From: Cellulophaga sp. L1A9
GTDB lineage: Bacteria; Bacteroidota; Bacteroidia; Flavobacteriales; Flavobacteriaceae
Direction: 5' to 3'
Length of the DNA: 64,000 bases
Assembly: GCF_009797025.1 (NCBI RefSeq)
Contig: NZ_CP047027.1
Location: forward strand, 1,550,001-1,614,000
The notes beneath the pieces are model-generated. The model made no database searches and was not told where the DNA came from. It saw only the letters and a program-made list of their open reading frames with translations. Shown here one piece after another: positions 53,748 to 61,501 of the stretch (its first letter is position 1; the number at the start of each line of letters is the position of its first letter). Both the position numbers and the translations under genes were made by a program.

Positions 53748-54608
53748 ATGAAAAACTTAGTATACCTATTACTTCTTGTTGCGACTTTTTCTTACGCACA
53801 AGAAGACAAGGAAGAGAAAGAAAAATTACGAATAAAACAGCTACAGGAATCGGTAAATTATACCTGGGATGCAAATAAAGCATTATCCGAAAAAGATTTT
53901 ATAAATGCTGAAGTAGAGTACCGGAAAGCTATTGCCAAAAGCACAGAGAATAGCTCTGCACCCTATAATTTAGGAAATGCATATTATTCTAATGAAAGCT
54001 TCGGTGAGGCCTTTACCCGCTACAAACAAGCTGGAGAAACGGCAAGTAGTAAAGAAGATAAACACAAAGCTTACCACAACATGGGGAATGTCTTCATGAA
54101 AGAAAAACAATACGAAAAGGCTGTTGAAGCCTACAAACAAGCACTTCGTAACAATCCAACAGACGAAGAAACGCGGTACAATTTGGCTTTAGCACAAGAA
54201 ATGCTAAAAAAGCAACAAGACGAAGACAAAAAGAACCAAGACAAGGATAAGGACGATAAAAAAGATAAAGACGAAGACAAGAAAGAAGGAGATAATAAAG
54301 ATAAAAACGAAGGAGACCAAAAAGACGATAAAGACAAAGATCAAGGAGACGAAGGAGATAAAGGGGACGAAAAAGAAGACAACAAAGAAGGAGAAGGAGA
54401 TAAAAAGGAAGAAGAGAAGAAAGACCCTAGTAAAGGCGATAAACCTGAAGATAAAAAAGGAGAGCAGCAAAAAAAACCAAGTCAACTATCTAAACAACAA
54501 GTACAGAATCTCTTAGAAGCGATGCAAAATGAAGAGAAAAAAGTACAGGAAAAGATGGACGCTCAAAAAGTAAAAGGCGTTAAAACAAGAAACGAAAAAG
54601 ACTGGTAA
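53748..54608 (+). CDS. batC: BatC, TPR protein with highly charged tail
   Basis: This gene encodes 286 residues from the ATG at 53748 (MKNLVYLLLLVATFSYAQ, a signal peptide). Three to four TPR repeats occupy about 35-150: SAPYNLGNAYYSNESFGEAF, then YHNMGNVFMKEKQYEKAVEAYKQAL. From about 155 to 245 the sequence is almost pure Asp, Lys, Glu and Gly, then a Gln/Lys-rich helix. The charged stretch is expected to be disordered. Its stop overlaps the batD ATG by 1 base (TAATG). Confidence 0.9.
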   Translation: MKNLVYLLLLVATFSYAQEDKEEKEKLRIKQLQESVNYTWDANKALSEKDFINAEVEYRKAIAKSTENSSAPYNLGNAYYSNESFGEAFTRYKQAGETASSKEDKHKAYHNMGNVFMKEKQYEKAVEAYKQALRNNPTDEETRYNLALAQEMLKKQQDEDKKNQDKDKDDKKDKDEDKKEGDNKDKNEGDQKDDKDKDQGDEGDKGDEKEDNKEGEGDKKEEEKKDPSKGDKPEDKKGEQQKKPSQLSKQQVQNLLEAMQNEEKKVQEKMDAQKVKGVKTRNEKDW

Positions 54609-56389
54609 TGGTATTTACACTTAAGAAATATATTACGTTACTAACACTACTATTCTTAACTTTTGCAGTAAAAGCTCAAGAAGATGAAGTAACTTTTGAA
54701 ATGGCCGTTAGCAAGGATAAGCTCGGTTTAAACGAAAGACTACGGGTAGATTTTACCATGAATCGTGATGGTGATAATTTTAACCCTCCAGATTTTGCAG
54801 GATTTCGTGTCGTTATGGGTCCCGCGCAATCTATAAGAAATTCTTGGACGAATGGCGTAAGATCATATTCTAAAAGTTACTCCTACACCTTAATGCCTAC
54901 GGAAAGAGGCACCTTTACTATTGGTCAAGCAAGTATTGTTGTAGCCGGAAAAACGTATAAATCACTTACAAAAAATATAGAAGTAAATGCAGCTGTTGAA
55001 GATCCAAATGCACCGCCTTCTGCAGCATCTATTGCAGATGACAATCTTCATTTAGTAGCTGAAGTTTCTAACAACAATCCTTATCTCAACGAAGCGGTTA
55101 GTGTGGTGTACAAACTCTATGTAAGTAACTCCATTAGAGTAACAAACTTTAGACCAATAGACAGCCCTAAATACAATAATTTCTGGAGTCAAGATATGCC
55201 TGTACAGCAGTATAGCGCACAAGAAGGAACTTTTCAAGGAAAACCTTATCAATATGTCATCTTAAAACGTATTGTACTCTATCCGCAAAAAACCGGAAAG
55301 TTAGCTATTGAACCCCTTTCATTAGATGTCTCTGTAGAAGTACCCACGAGTAGACGCGACTTTTTTGGTCGCCCATTGTATACTTCTACTAATAAAACTG
55401 TTTCAGCGGGTAGTAGAACCTTAAATGTAAAAGAATTGCCTTTAGCAGGGAAACCTGAAAACTTTGGCGGTGCTGTTGGTACATTTGATTTTACAGTAAC
55501 CACAAGTAAAAAAGCCCTGAATGCATCAGAATCGTTACAGGCCTCAGTAAAAGTAAGTGGTGCGGGTAATTTAAAACTTTTCCAACTACCTGAACCTATT
55601 CTTCCAAGTGCCTTAGAAGTTTACGAACCAGAGTTTGATGAAAGTATTAAAACTACCATTGCAGGAATGCAGGGAAGTGTAAAGAATAATTATACCATTG
55701 TACCTAGCTACAAAGGAAAGTATCCTATACCAAGTATCAATTTTAGTTATTTTGATCCAAAAGCGGAAAAATATGTAAGCTTAGCGTCTAAAGAAATATT
55801 AATAAATGTTATTGAAGGACCCACTGACGGAAATGCTTCAAATAACTCCGCTACCCCATCCAACCGCCAAGAGGTAGTAAGTACGGGAAATCAATTTAAA
55901 TTCATCAAACTAAAAACAACATTGAAACCAAAAGAAGACACCTATTTCTTTGGTTCTACAGGGTATTTATTGTGGCTTTTACTGCCATTAATCTTGATTC
56001 CTTTAGCTATTTTATTTGGTAAAAAAAGAGAAGCAATACGTGGAGATATTGAAGGAAACAAGGTTAAAAAAGCAAATAAACTCTCTAGAAAATATTTATC
56101 TGCAGCAAAGAAAACATTAGGAGAAAAAGAAGCTTTTTATGTTGCCTTAGAGAAAGCATTGCATAATTATTTAAAAGCAAAATTGAAAATTGAAACATCA
56201 GAATTTAGTAAAGATAAAATTTCACTACTCCTAAAGGAGAAACAAGTAAACCAATCTACAACAGATGGATTTATGGCCTTATTAAAAAACTGTGAAATGG
56301 CACGATATAGCCCTTTTTCTAATGTTCAGATGCAACAAGATTACAACACAGCAAGTGAAGTAATCTCATCAATGGATAAGCAATTATAA
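54608..56389 (+). CDS. batD: BatD, oxygen-tolerance membrane protein
   Basis: This 593-residue protein has a signal peptide (8-22), a long periplasmic beta-rich region (DEVTFEMAVSKDKLGLNERLRVDFTM, SYSYTLMPTERGTFTIG), one membrane helix (about 452-470, LLWLLLPLILIPLAILFG) and a cytoplasmic helical end (YLSAAKKTLGEKEAFYVALEKALHNYL). This is the classical BatD architecture. It is the scaffold-like member of the Bat complex. It starts on the last base of the batC stop codon. Confidence 0.93.
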   Translation: MVFTLKKYITLLTLLFLTFAVKAQEDEVTFEMAVSKDKLGLNERLRVDFTMNRDGDNFNPPDFAGFRVVMGPAQSIRNSWTNGVRSYSKSYSYTLMPTERGTFTIGQASIVVAGKTYKSLTKNIEVNAAVEDPNAPPSAASIADDNLHLVAEVSNNNPYLNEAVSVVYKLYVSNSIRVTNFRPIDSPKYNNFWSQDMPVQQYSAQEGTFQGKPYQYVILKRIVLYPQKTGKLAIEPLSLDVSVEVPTSRRDFFGRPLYTSTNKTVSAGSRTLNVKELPLAGKPENFGGAVGTFDFTVTTSKKALNASESLQASVKVSGAGNLKLFQLPEPILPSALEVYEPEFDESIKTTIAGMQGSVKNNYTIVPSYKGKYPIPSINFSYFDPKAEKYVSLASKEILINVIEGPTDGNASNNSATPSNRQEVVSTGNQFKFIKLKTTLKPKEDTYFFGSTGYLLWLLLPLILIPLAILFGKKREAIRGDIEGNKVKKANKLSRKYLSAAKKTLGEKEAFYVALEKALHNYLKAKLKIETSEFSKDKISLLLKEKQVNQSTTDGFMALLKNCEMARYSPFSNVQMQQDYNTASEVISSMDKQL

Positions 56390-56400
56390 AATATATAAAA

Positions 56401-57162
56401 GTGAAAAAAATACTATTCCTATTCATTTTATTCTTTAATTTTCTAGGATTTTCCCAGAATGCAGAATTATTTGATGCAGCAAATACGGCATATAATGATG
56501 GAAAATATGAAGTAGCAGAAAAAACGTACCTGAAAATAATAGCGAATGGCGAAGCATCCTCCGAGCTTTATTTTAATCTAGGAAATGTCTATTACAAAGA
56601 AAACAAGATTGCCCCTAGTATTTATTATTATGAGAAAGCATTGCTCCTAAAACCTAACGATTCTGATATAAAAAATAATTTGGCTTACGCCCAAAATATG
56701 ACCTTAGATGCAATCACTCCCGCGCACCTGAAACCGGTCTTAAAAAAATATATTAAGAATACAACATCATTTTTTTCTTTTGAGCAATGGGCTTATGTCA
56801 GTGTTCTTTTAATGATTCTTTTTGTGCTAACCTATCTAGCATATTACTTTACAGCTAGTGCGACTTTAAAGAGAATTTCCTTTATAAGTTCCTTAGTGTT
56901 TTTATGCATTGCAATAGCTGCTATTGCTTTTGCCTATATAAAATATGGAGAATTTAAGGACGACAAACCTGCTATTGTTTTTGAAAAAGAAAGTAGCATA
57001 CAAGCTGAGCCAAATTCTAGGAGCGCGGAGACCTTTAAGTTACACGAAGGTACTAAAGTGATGGTTTTAGAATCTTTAAATGACTGGTACAAAATAAAGA
57101 TTGCAGACGGAAAAACAGGGTGGATTGCTTCTGAAGAAATTAAATTGTTAAAAGATTTTTAA
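56401..57162 (+). CDS. batE: BatE, TPR and SH3-domain membrane protein
   Basis: This 253-residue protein starts at GTG (56401), 11 bases after batD. It has a signal peptide, two TPR repeats (about 20-95), two membrane helices (about 130-150 and 158-178), then a bacterial SH3 domain (190-253, ending DWYKIKIADGKTGWIASEEIKLL). This is the BatE layout. It closes the Bat operon. Confidence 0.93.
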   Translation: MKKILFLFILFFNFLGFSQNAELFDAANTAYNDGKYEVAEKTYLKIIANGEASSELYFNLGNVYYKENKIAPSIYYYEKALLLKPNDSDIKNNLAYAQNMTLDAITPAHLKPVLKKYIKNTTSFFSFEQWAYVSVLLMILFVLTYLAYYFTASATLKRISFISSLVFLCIAIAAIAFAYIKYGEFKDDKPAIVFEKESSIQAEPNSRSAETFKLHEGTKVMVLESLNDWYKIKIADGKTGWIASEEIKLLKDF

Positions 57163-57195
57163 ACATTTCTTAACACTTTTTAATAGTATTACTAT

Positions 57196-57203
57196 TATAT
57201 TTG
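57196..57203 (+). promoter_or_regulatory. Possible -7 box immediately before the 105-residue gene
   Basis: TATATTTG (TAnnTTTG) ends just 8 bases before the ATG at 57212. With initiation about 7 bases downstream, the mRNA would be nearly leaderless. Confidence 0.4.
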
Positions 57204-57211
57204 CAACTGCT

Positions 57212-57529
57212 ATGTTAAGAATCTCAAGAAATACTATTCAGTTTATATTGCTCGTATTTTGGCTTGTAGCCTTGACGGCACCTACTGTTATTACTTTTCT
57301 TGATGATGAATCTTCTATTCTTGTGAATAATATGAGCGAAGAAGAGCAACAAGAACAGCATCAATGCAAAAAAATCAATGAAGTAGAAAAATTTATCGCT
57401 TCTGATTTTTCTTATCGTCTTTATATTTCTGATCAAAGAAATACCTCTGTCAATGACAGAACTACACTAAACAATTCCCTAAATACAGCTAAAATTATAC
57501 TCCCGCCTCCCGAGGTAACTTCTATTTAA
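57212..57529 (+). CDS. Small membrane protein of unknown function
   Basis: This 105-residue protein has one N-terminal membrane helix (8-28, IQFILLVFWLVALTAPTVITF). A Glu/Gln-rich stretch (EEEQQEQHQCKK) and a polar C-terminus with IILPPPEVTSI follow. I do not recognise the family. It lies between batE and the first SulP gene of the carbon cluster. It could belong to the latter (68-base gap) but has its own promoter-like box. Confidence 0.6.
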   Translation: MLRISRNTIQFILLVFWLVALTAPTVITFLDDESSILVNNMSEEEQQEQHQCKKINEVEKFIASDFSYRLYISDQRNTSVNDRTTLNNSLNTAKIILPPPEVTSI

Positions 57530-57597
57530 TCACGAGTATTTTTTTATTTTATCAACCTGCCTTTTCCAAATCTGAATAAAGGCATAATTTATTATGT

Positions 57598-59190
57598 ATG
57601 TTTAAAACATTAAAAAACGACTTGCCTGCAAGTGTCGTTGTATTTTTCGTTGCTTTACCTTTATGTTTAGGTATTGCTCTCGCTAGTGGAGCTCCTTTAT
57701 TCGCTGGGATTATTGCCGGTATCGTAGGAGGTATTGTTGTAGGAGCATTATCAGGCTCTAAAATTGGAGTTAGTGGTCCTGCTGCTGGATTAGCAGCCAT
57801 AGTACTAACAGCGATAGGCACGCTTGGCGGATATCAAAACTTTTTAGTCGCTGTAGTTATTGGTGGTGCGATTCAAATCATATTTGGACTCCTTAAAGCG
57901 GGAATAATTGGGTACTATTTTCCTTCATCTGTGATTAAAGGAATGCTAACAGGTATTGGTATCATCATCATTTTGAAACAGATTCCGCACTTTTTTGGCT
58001 ATGATCCAGATCCAGAGGGAGATTTTGCCTTCTTTCAAGTAGATGGAGAAAATACTTTTTCCGAAATTTTCAATGCAATTAATAACATTAGTTTAGGCGC
58101 AACAATCATTGCGATCACAGGTTTAGCCATCCTTATATTATGGGATAAAGTATTCTCTAAAAAAGGTAAATTTTTCCAAATTATTCAGGGCCCATTGGTC
58201 GCTGTAGTTCTTGGTATTTTATACTTTGTATTCACAAAGGATAGCGAGACATTTGGTATTTCTGCCAAACATTTAGTAAGTGTACCTATTCCTGAAGATG
58301 CAGCATCATTCTTGGCGCAGTTTAAATTTCCTAACTTTTCAGCAATTACAAATCCTGAAGTTTGGATCACTGGGTTTACCATTGCACTGGTAGCAAGTTT
58401 AGAAACATTATTATGTGTAGAAGCATCAGATAAAATAGATCCTAACAAAAATGTAACACCTACCAACCGTGAGTTGTTAGCACAGGGTACAGGTAACATC
58501 ATTTCAGGACTTATAGGAGGTTTACCAATAACGCAAGTAATTGTTCGTAGTTCTGCTAATATTCAATCTGGAGGAAGAACAAAATTATCTGCCATTATTC
58601 ATGGCTTATTGCTCCTTATATCTGTAATTCTTATTCCGACCCTATTAAATATGATTCCGCTTTCTGTATTGGCATCAATTTTATTTATTGTTGGTTTTAA
58701 ATTAGCAAAACCATCTTTATTTATAAAAATGTATAGAATGGGCTGGAAACAATCTATACCCTTTTTCGTGACTGTCTTTGGAATTGTATTTACAGATTTA
58801 TTGGTAGGGATAAGTTTAGGCCTAGCTGTAGGTATCATCGTTATTCTTTTAAAAAGCTACCAGAATTCTCACTTCTTACATATTGAAGACAATAGTAATG
58901 GAAAGCATAAAATTAAAATGACCCTAGCCGAAGAGGTTACCTTCTTTAATAAAGGTGCCATTTTAAAAGAATTGGATAGTTTACCAAGAGACACCTATTT
59001 AGAATTAGACCTTCTCAAAACACGTTATTTAGATAACGATATTATTGAAATTTTAGAAGACTTTTCTATTAAGGCAAAAGAAAGAGGCATTGATATAAAG
59101 CTAATTTCGAAACGTGGCGTTGTAGAAAACCCTACGAGCTATATTGAGTTCTTTAATGAAAGACCAAAATCTGATTTAAGTTTAAGCTAG
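57598..59190 (+). CDS. SulP-family transporter, probable bicarbonate uptake (first of cluster)
   Basis: This 530-residue protein has about 11-14 membrane helices. The SulP core includes LPLCLGIALASGAP, SGPAAGLAAIVLTAIGTLGG, GLPITQVIVRSSANIQSGG and ETLLCVEASDKIDP. The C-terminal STAS region is degenerate, with DND replacing the usual DxSG loop. It is followed by a USP-like gene and two carbonic anhydrase genes, so bicarbonate is a more likely substrate than sulfate. This is an inference from context. Confidence 0.9.
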   Translation: MFKTLKNDLPASVVVFFVALPLCLGIALASGAPLFAGIIAGIVGGIVVGALSGSKIGVSGPAAGLAAIVLTAIGTLGGYQNFLVAVVIGGAIQIIFGLLKAGIIGYYFPSSVIKGMLTGIGIIIILKQIPHFFGYDPDPEGDFAFFQVDGENTFSEIFNAINNISLGATIIAITGLAILILWDKVFSKKGKFFQIIQGPLVAVVLGILYFVFTKDSETFGISAKHLVSVPIPEDAASFLAQFKFPNFSAITNPEVWITGFTIALVASLETLLCVEASDKIDPNKNVTPTNRELLAQGTGNIISGLIGGLPITQVIVRSSANIQSGGRTKLSAIIHGLLLLISVILIPTLLNMIPLSVLASILFIVGFKLAKPSLFIKMYRMGWKQSIPFFVTVFGIVFTDLLVGISLGLAVGIIVILLKSYQNSHFLHIEDNSNGKHKIKMTLAEEVTFFNKGAILKELDSLPRDTYLELDLLKTRYLDNDIIEILEDFSIKAKERGIDIKLISKRGVVENPTSYIEFFNERPKSDLSLS

Positions 59191-59196
59191 ACTATT

Positions 59197-60015
59197 ATGA
59201 AAAAGACCACCTATAAAATTTCTGTGCTGTTAGATTTAAAAAGTTCTAATACCGCAGCATTGAAAAGTACGGCAAGTTTAGCAAAAATAATCAACGCAAA
59301 AATTGAATTGTTTCATGTTCAAAAATCGACCGAATTAGTCGATATGGAAAGTCAGTTATCAGCAAAAAGAGCTATTAATGATGCATATAGAGTTACTGAA
59401 AATAAACTAAAAGGTTTAGCAGCGGAACTTGCACAGACGTATGACATTGCTATTGAATACTCGTTTACTTCCGGAAATGTAAAGCGTGAAATTAAACAAT
59501 ACTTAAAAGATACAAATCCTGATATTGTAGTCTTGGGGAAAAAGAAAAAGAAAATTTTAAAACCCTTAGGCGATAACTTTACTTCCTTCATGCTACAAAA
59601 GCATAAAGGAGCTATTTTAATAGCAGATTTCAAAAATAGTTTTGAGCCTAATAACGAATTATCTTTAGGTTTATTCAATTATGAACAGTTACCAACTTCC
59701 ATAAGTTTTCTTCCTGAATTAATGGCACATATAAAAAAGCCTTTAAAATCATTTAAAATGAGAAACAATGAAAAGGCTGCGGAAGGACAACAAACAGACA
59801 CTTTAAATACGGTTGATTTTGTTTTCGATGCCTGTGAAAATGTACCGGAAACACTCGCTAAATATGTAGCTATAAATGATGTAAATTTATTGTGTATTGG
59901 AAGGACTAACAAAGGCGAAAAATCTAATACTATTCAAGCCAATTTAAAAGATATTATAAATAGTATAAACGTGCCTTTACTGTTTACAGGAAGTAAAGAG
60001 CTTCATTTACCTTAA
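59197..60015 (+). CDS. Universal stress protein (USP-A)-like protein
   Basis: This 272-residue cytoplasmic protein has two USP-like halves (about 1-145 and 150-272). The first has the strand ISVLLDLKSSN, then FTSGNVKREIKQYLKDTNPDIVVLGKKKKKI; the second ends DVNLLCIGRTNKGEKSNTIQA. The usual ATP-binding G-2x-G-9x-G motif is not intact in the first half. It lies 6 bases after the SulP gene and 38 bases before the first carbonic anhydrase gene, as part of one unit. It may regulate transport or enzyme activity, as inferred from position. Confidence 0.75.
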   Translation: MKKTTYKISVLLDLKSSNTAALKSTASLAKIINAKIELFHVQKSTELVDMESQLSAKRAINDAYRVTENKLKGLAAELAQTYDIAIEYSFTSGNVKREIKQYLKDTNPDIVVLGKKKKKILKPLGDNFTSFMLQKHKGAILIADFKNSFEPNNELSLGLFNYEQLPTSISFLPELMAHIKKPLKSFKMRNNEKAAEGQQTDTLNTVDFVFDACENVPETLAKYVAINDVNLLCIGRTNKGEKSNTIQANLKDIINSINVPLLFTGSKELHLP

Positions 60016-60053
60016 TCCTATTTCAACAAGATATTAATTAATAATAAAAAAAT

Positions 60054-60680
60054 ATGAAAGCACATACCAGAGAAACACAATCCACAATGACTCCTCAAAA
60101 AGCATTGGATTTTTTAAAAGAAGGTAATCAGCGGTTTCAAAATAATTTAAAAGCAAATCGTAATTTACTAGAACAAGTAAATGATACCAGTGAAGGCCAA
60201 TTTCCTTTTGCAACCATATTAAGTTGCATTGATTCTCGTGTTTCTGCCGAGTTAGTTTTTGATCAAGGACTAGGAGATGTTTTTAGTATCCGTATTGCTG
60301 GGAATTTTGTAAATGAAGATATTCTAGGAAGTATGGAATTTGCTAGTAAATTAGCTGGAACAAAACTTATTGTAGTTCTTGGCCATACCAGTTGTGGCGC
60401 GATAAAAGGAGCCTGTGACCATGCAAGAATGGGGAACTTAACCGCTTTGATAAATAAAATAGAGCCTGCTGTAGCTGCCGTTAAAGAACCACTAGACGAA
60501 AGTTTAAGAAATTCTAAAAATCTAGAGTTTGTAGATGCTGTTTCTGCTGAAAACGTTTTACAAACTATTAAAAATGTTAGAGAGCGCAGTGAAATTTTAG
60601 ACGAAATGGAAAAGCAAGGCGAAATAAAAATAATTGGTGCTATGTATGATATTTCAACAGGTGAAGTAGATTTTTATTAG
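60054..60680 (+). CDS. Beta-carbonic anhydrase (first)
   Basis: This 208-residue protein interconverts CO2 and bicarbonate. The zinc ligands are Cys58, His111 and Cys114, and the catalytic dyad is Asp60/Arg62 (CIDSR, HTSCGA). The N-terminal region, with NQRFQNN, and the length are those of the plant-type or clade B beta-CA. No signal peptide is seen, so it is cytoplasmic. It differs clearly in sequence from the second enzyme about 100 bases downstream. Confidence 0.95.
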   Translation: MKAHTRETQSTMTPQKALDFLKEGNQRFQNNLKANRNLLEQVNDTSEGQFPFATILSCIDSRVSAELVFDQGLGDVFSIRIAGNFVNEDILGSMEFASKLAGTKLIVVLGHTSCGAIKGACDHARMGNLTALINKIEPAVAAVKEPLDESLRNSKNLEFVDAVSAENVLQTIKNVRERSEILDEMEKQGEIKIIGAMYDISTGEVDFY

Positions 60681-60778
60681 TCTTAAGTACACCTTCGTAA
60701 TTTGAAAATGGCTTACCTTGTTTGTGGTAGGTCATTTTATGTAATAAAGTATCTTTCCAACCAATAAATCCTGAACAA

Positions 60779-61405
60779 ATGAATCTTGATTTTGTATTCG
60801 AAAACAATAAAAAATGGGTTAACGATAAGTTAAGCGAGAACAGCAATTATTTTGATGAAATGGGAAAAGGTCAAAACCCAGAATTATTATACATTGGCTG
60901 CTCAGACAGTAGGGTAAGCGCAGAAGACTTAATGGGCCTAGAACCTGGTGAAGTATTTGTGCATAGAAATATTGCAAATATGGTTATAGGAACAGATTTA
61001 AATGCCATGTCTGTGGTTGAATATGCAGTAATGCATTTAGGCGTGGAACATATTGTAGTATGCGGTCATTATGGTTGTGGTGGAGTTAAGGCTGCTATGC
61101 AGTCTAAAGATTTAGGCATTCTTAACCCATGGCTTAGAAACATAAGAGATGTATATCGTATTCATAAAAAAGAGCTAAATGCGATTAAAAATGAACTAGA
61201 AAAATATGAACGTCTAGTAGAATTAAATGTTGAAGAACAATGCGTAAATCTTATTAAAACTGCAGCGGTACAAAAGGCTTATAGAGATCATGGTTTAAAG
61301 GTACATGGCTGGGTGTTTGATATTCATACAGGGAAATTAATCGATTTAAAAATTGATTTTGAAGGTATTCTCGGTAATATTATGGAGATTTACCACTTAG
61401 ACTAA
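60779..61405 (+). CDS. can: Beta-carbonic anhydrase (second, Can-type)
   Basis: This 208-residue enzyme has zinc ligands Cys41, His97 and Cys100, and Asp43/Arg45 (CSDSR, GHYGCGG). The motif FVHRNIANMV and the C-terminal HGWVFDIHTGKLIDL are those of E. coli Can-type enzymes. It is cytoplasmic. A possible -7 box TATCTTTC lies upstream. Two beta-CAs of different type side by side suggest that they work at different CO2/bicarbonate levels. Confidence 0.95.
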   Translation: MNLDFVFENNKKWVNDKLSENSNYFDEMGKGQNPELLYIGCSDSRVSAEDLMGLEPGEVFVHRNIANMVIGTDLNAMSVVEYAVMHLGVEHIVVCGHYGCGGVKAAMQSKDLGILNPWLRNIRDVYRIHKKELNAIKNELEKYERLVELNVEEQCVNLIKTAAVQKAYRDHGLKVHGWVFDIHTGKLIDLKIDFEGILGNIMEIYHLD

Positions 61406-61501
61406 TATTAGCTAAGTATTTAATTTAAAAATAATTAGCGCTGGGAAAACTTCAAAATTGTTTATAAATAAAGCCATTATAGTTTCACAAAATTTATTTC
61501 T

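Noticed and set aside
54204..54485. Long hydrophobic open frame on the minus strand opposite the charged part of BatC
   Set aside because: It is the antisense of a purine-rich Lys/Asp/Glu stretch, which naturally reads as Phe/Leu/Ser/Val. No start context, no neighbour logic.
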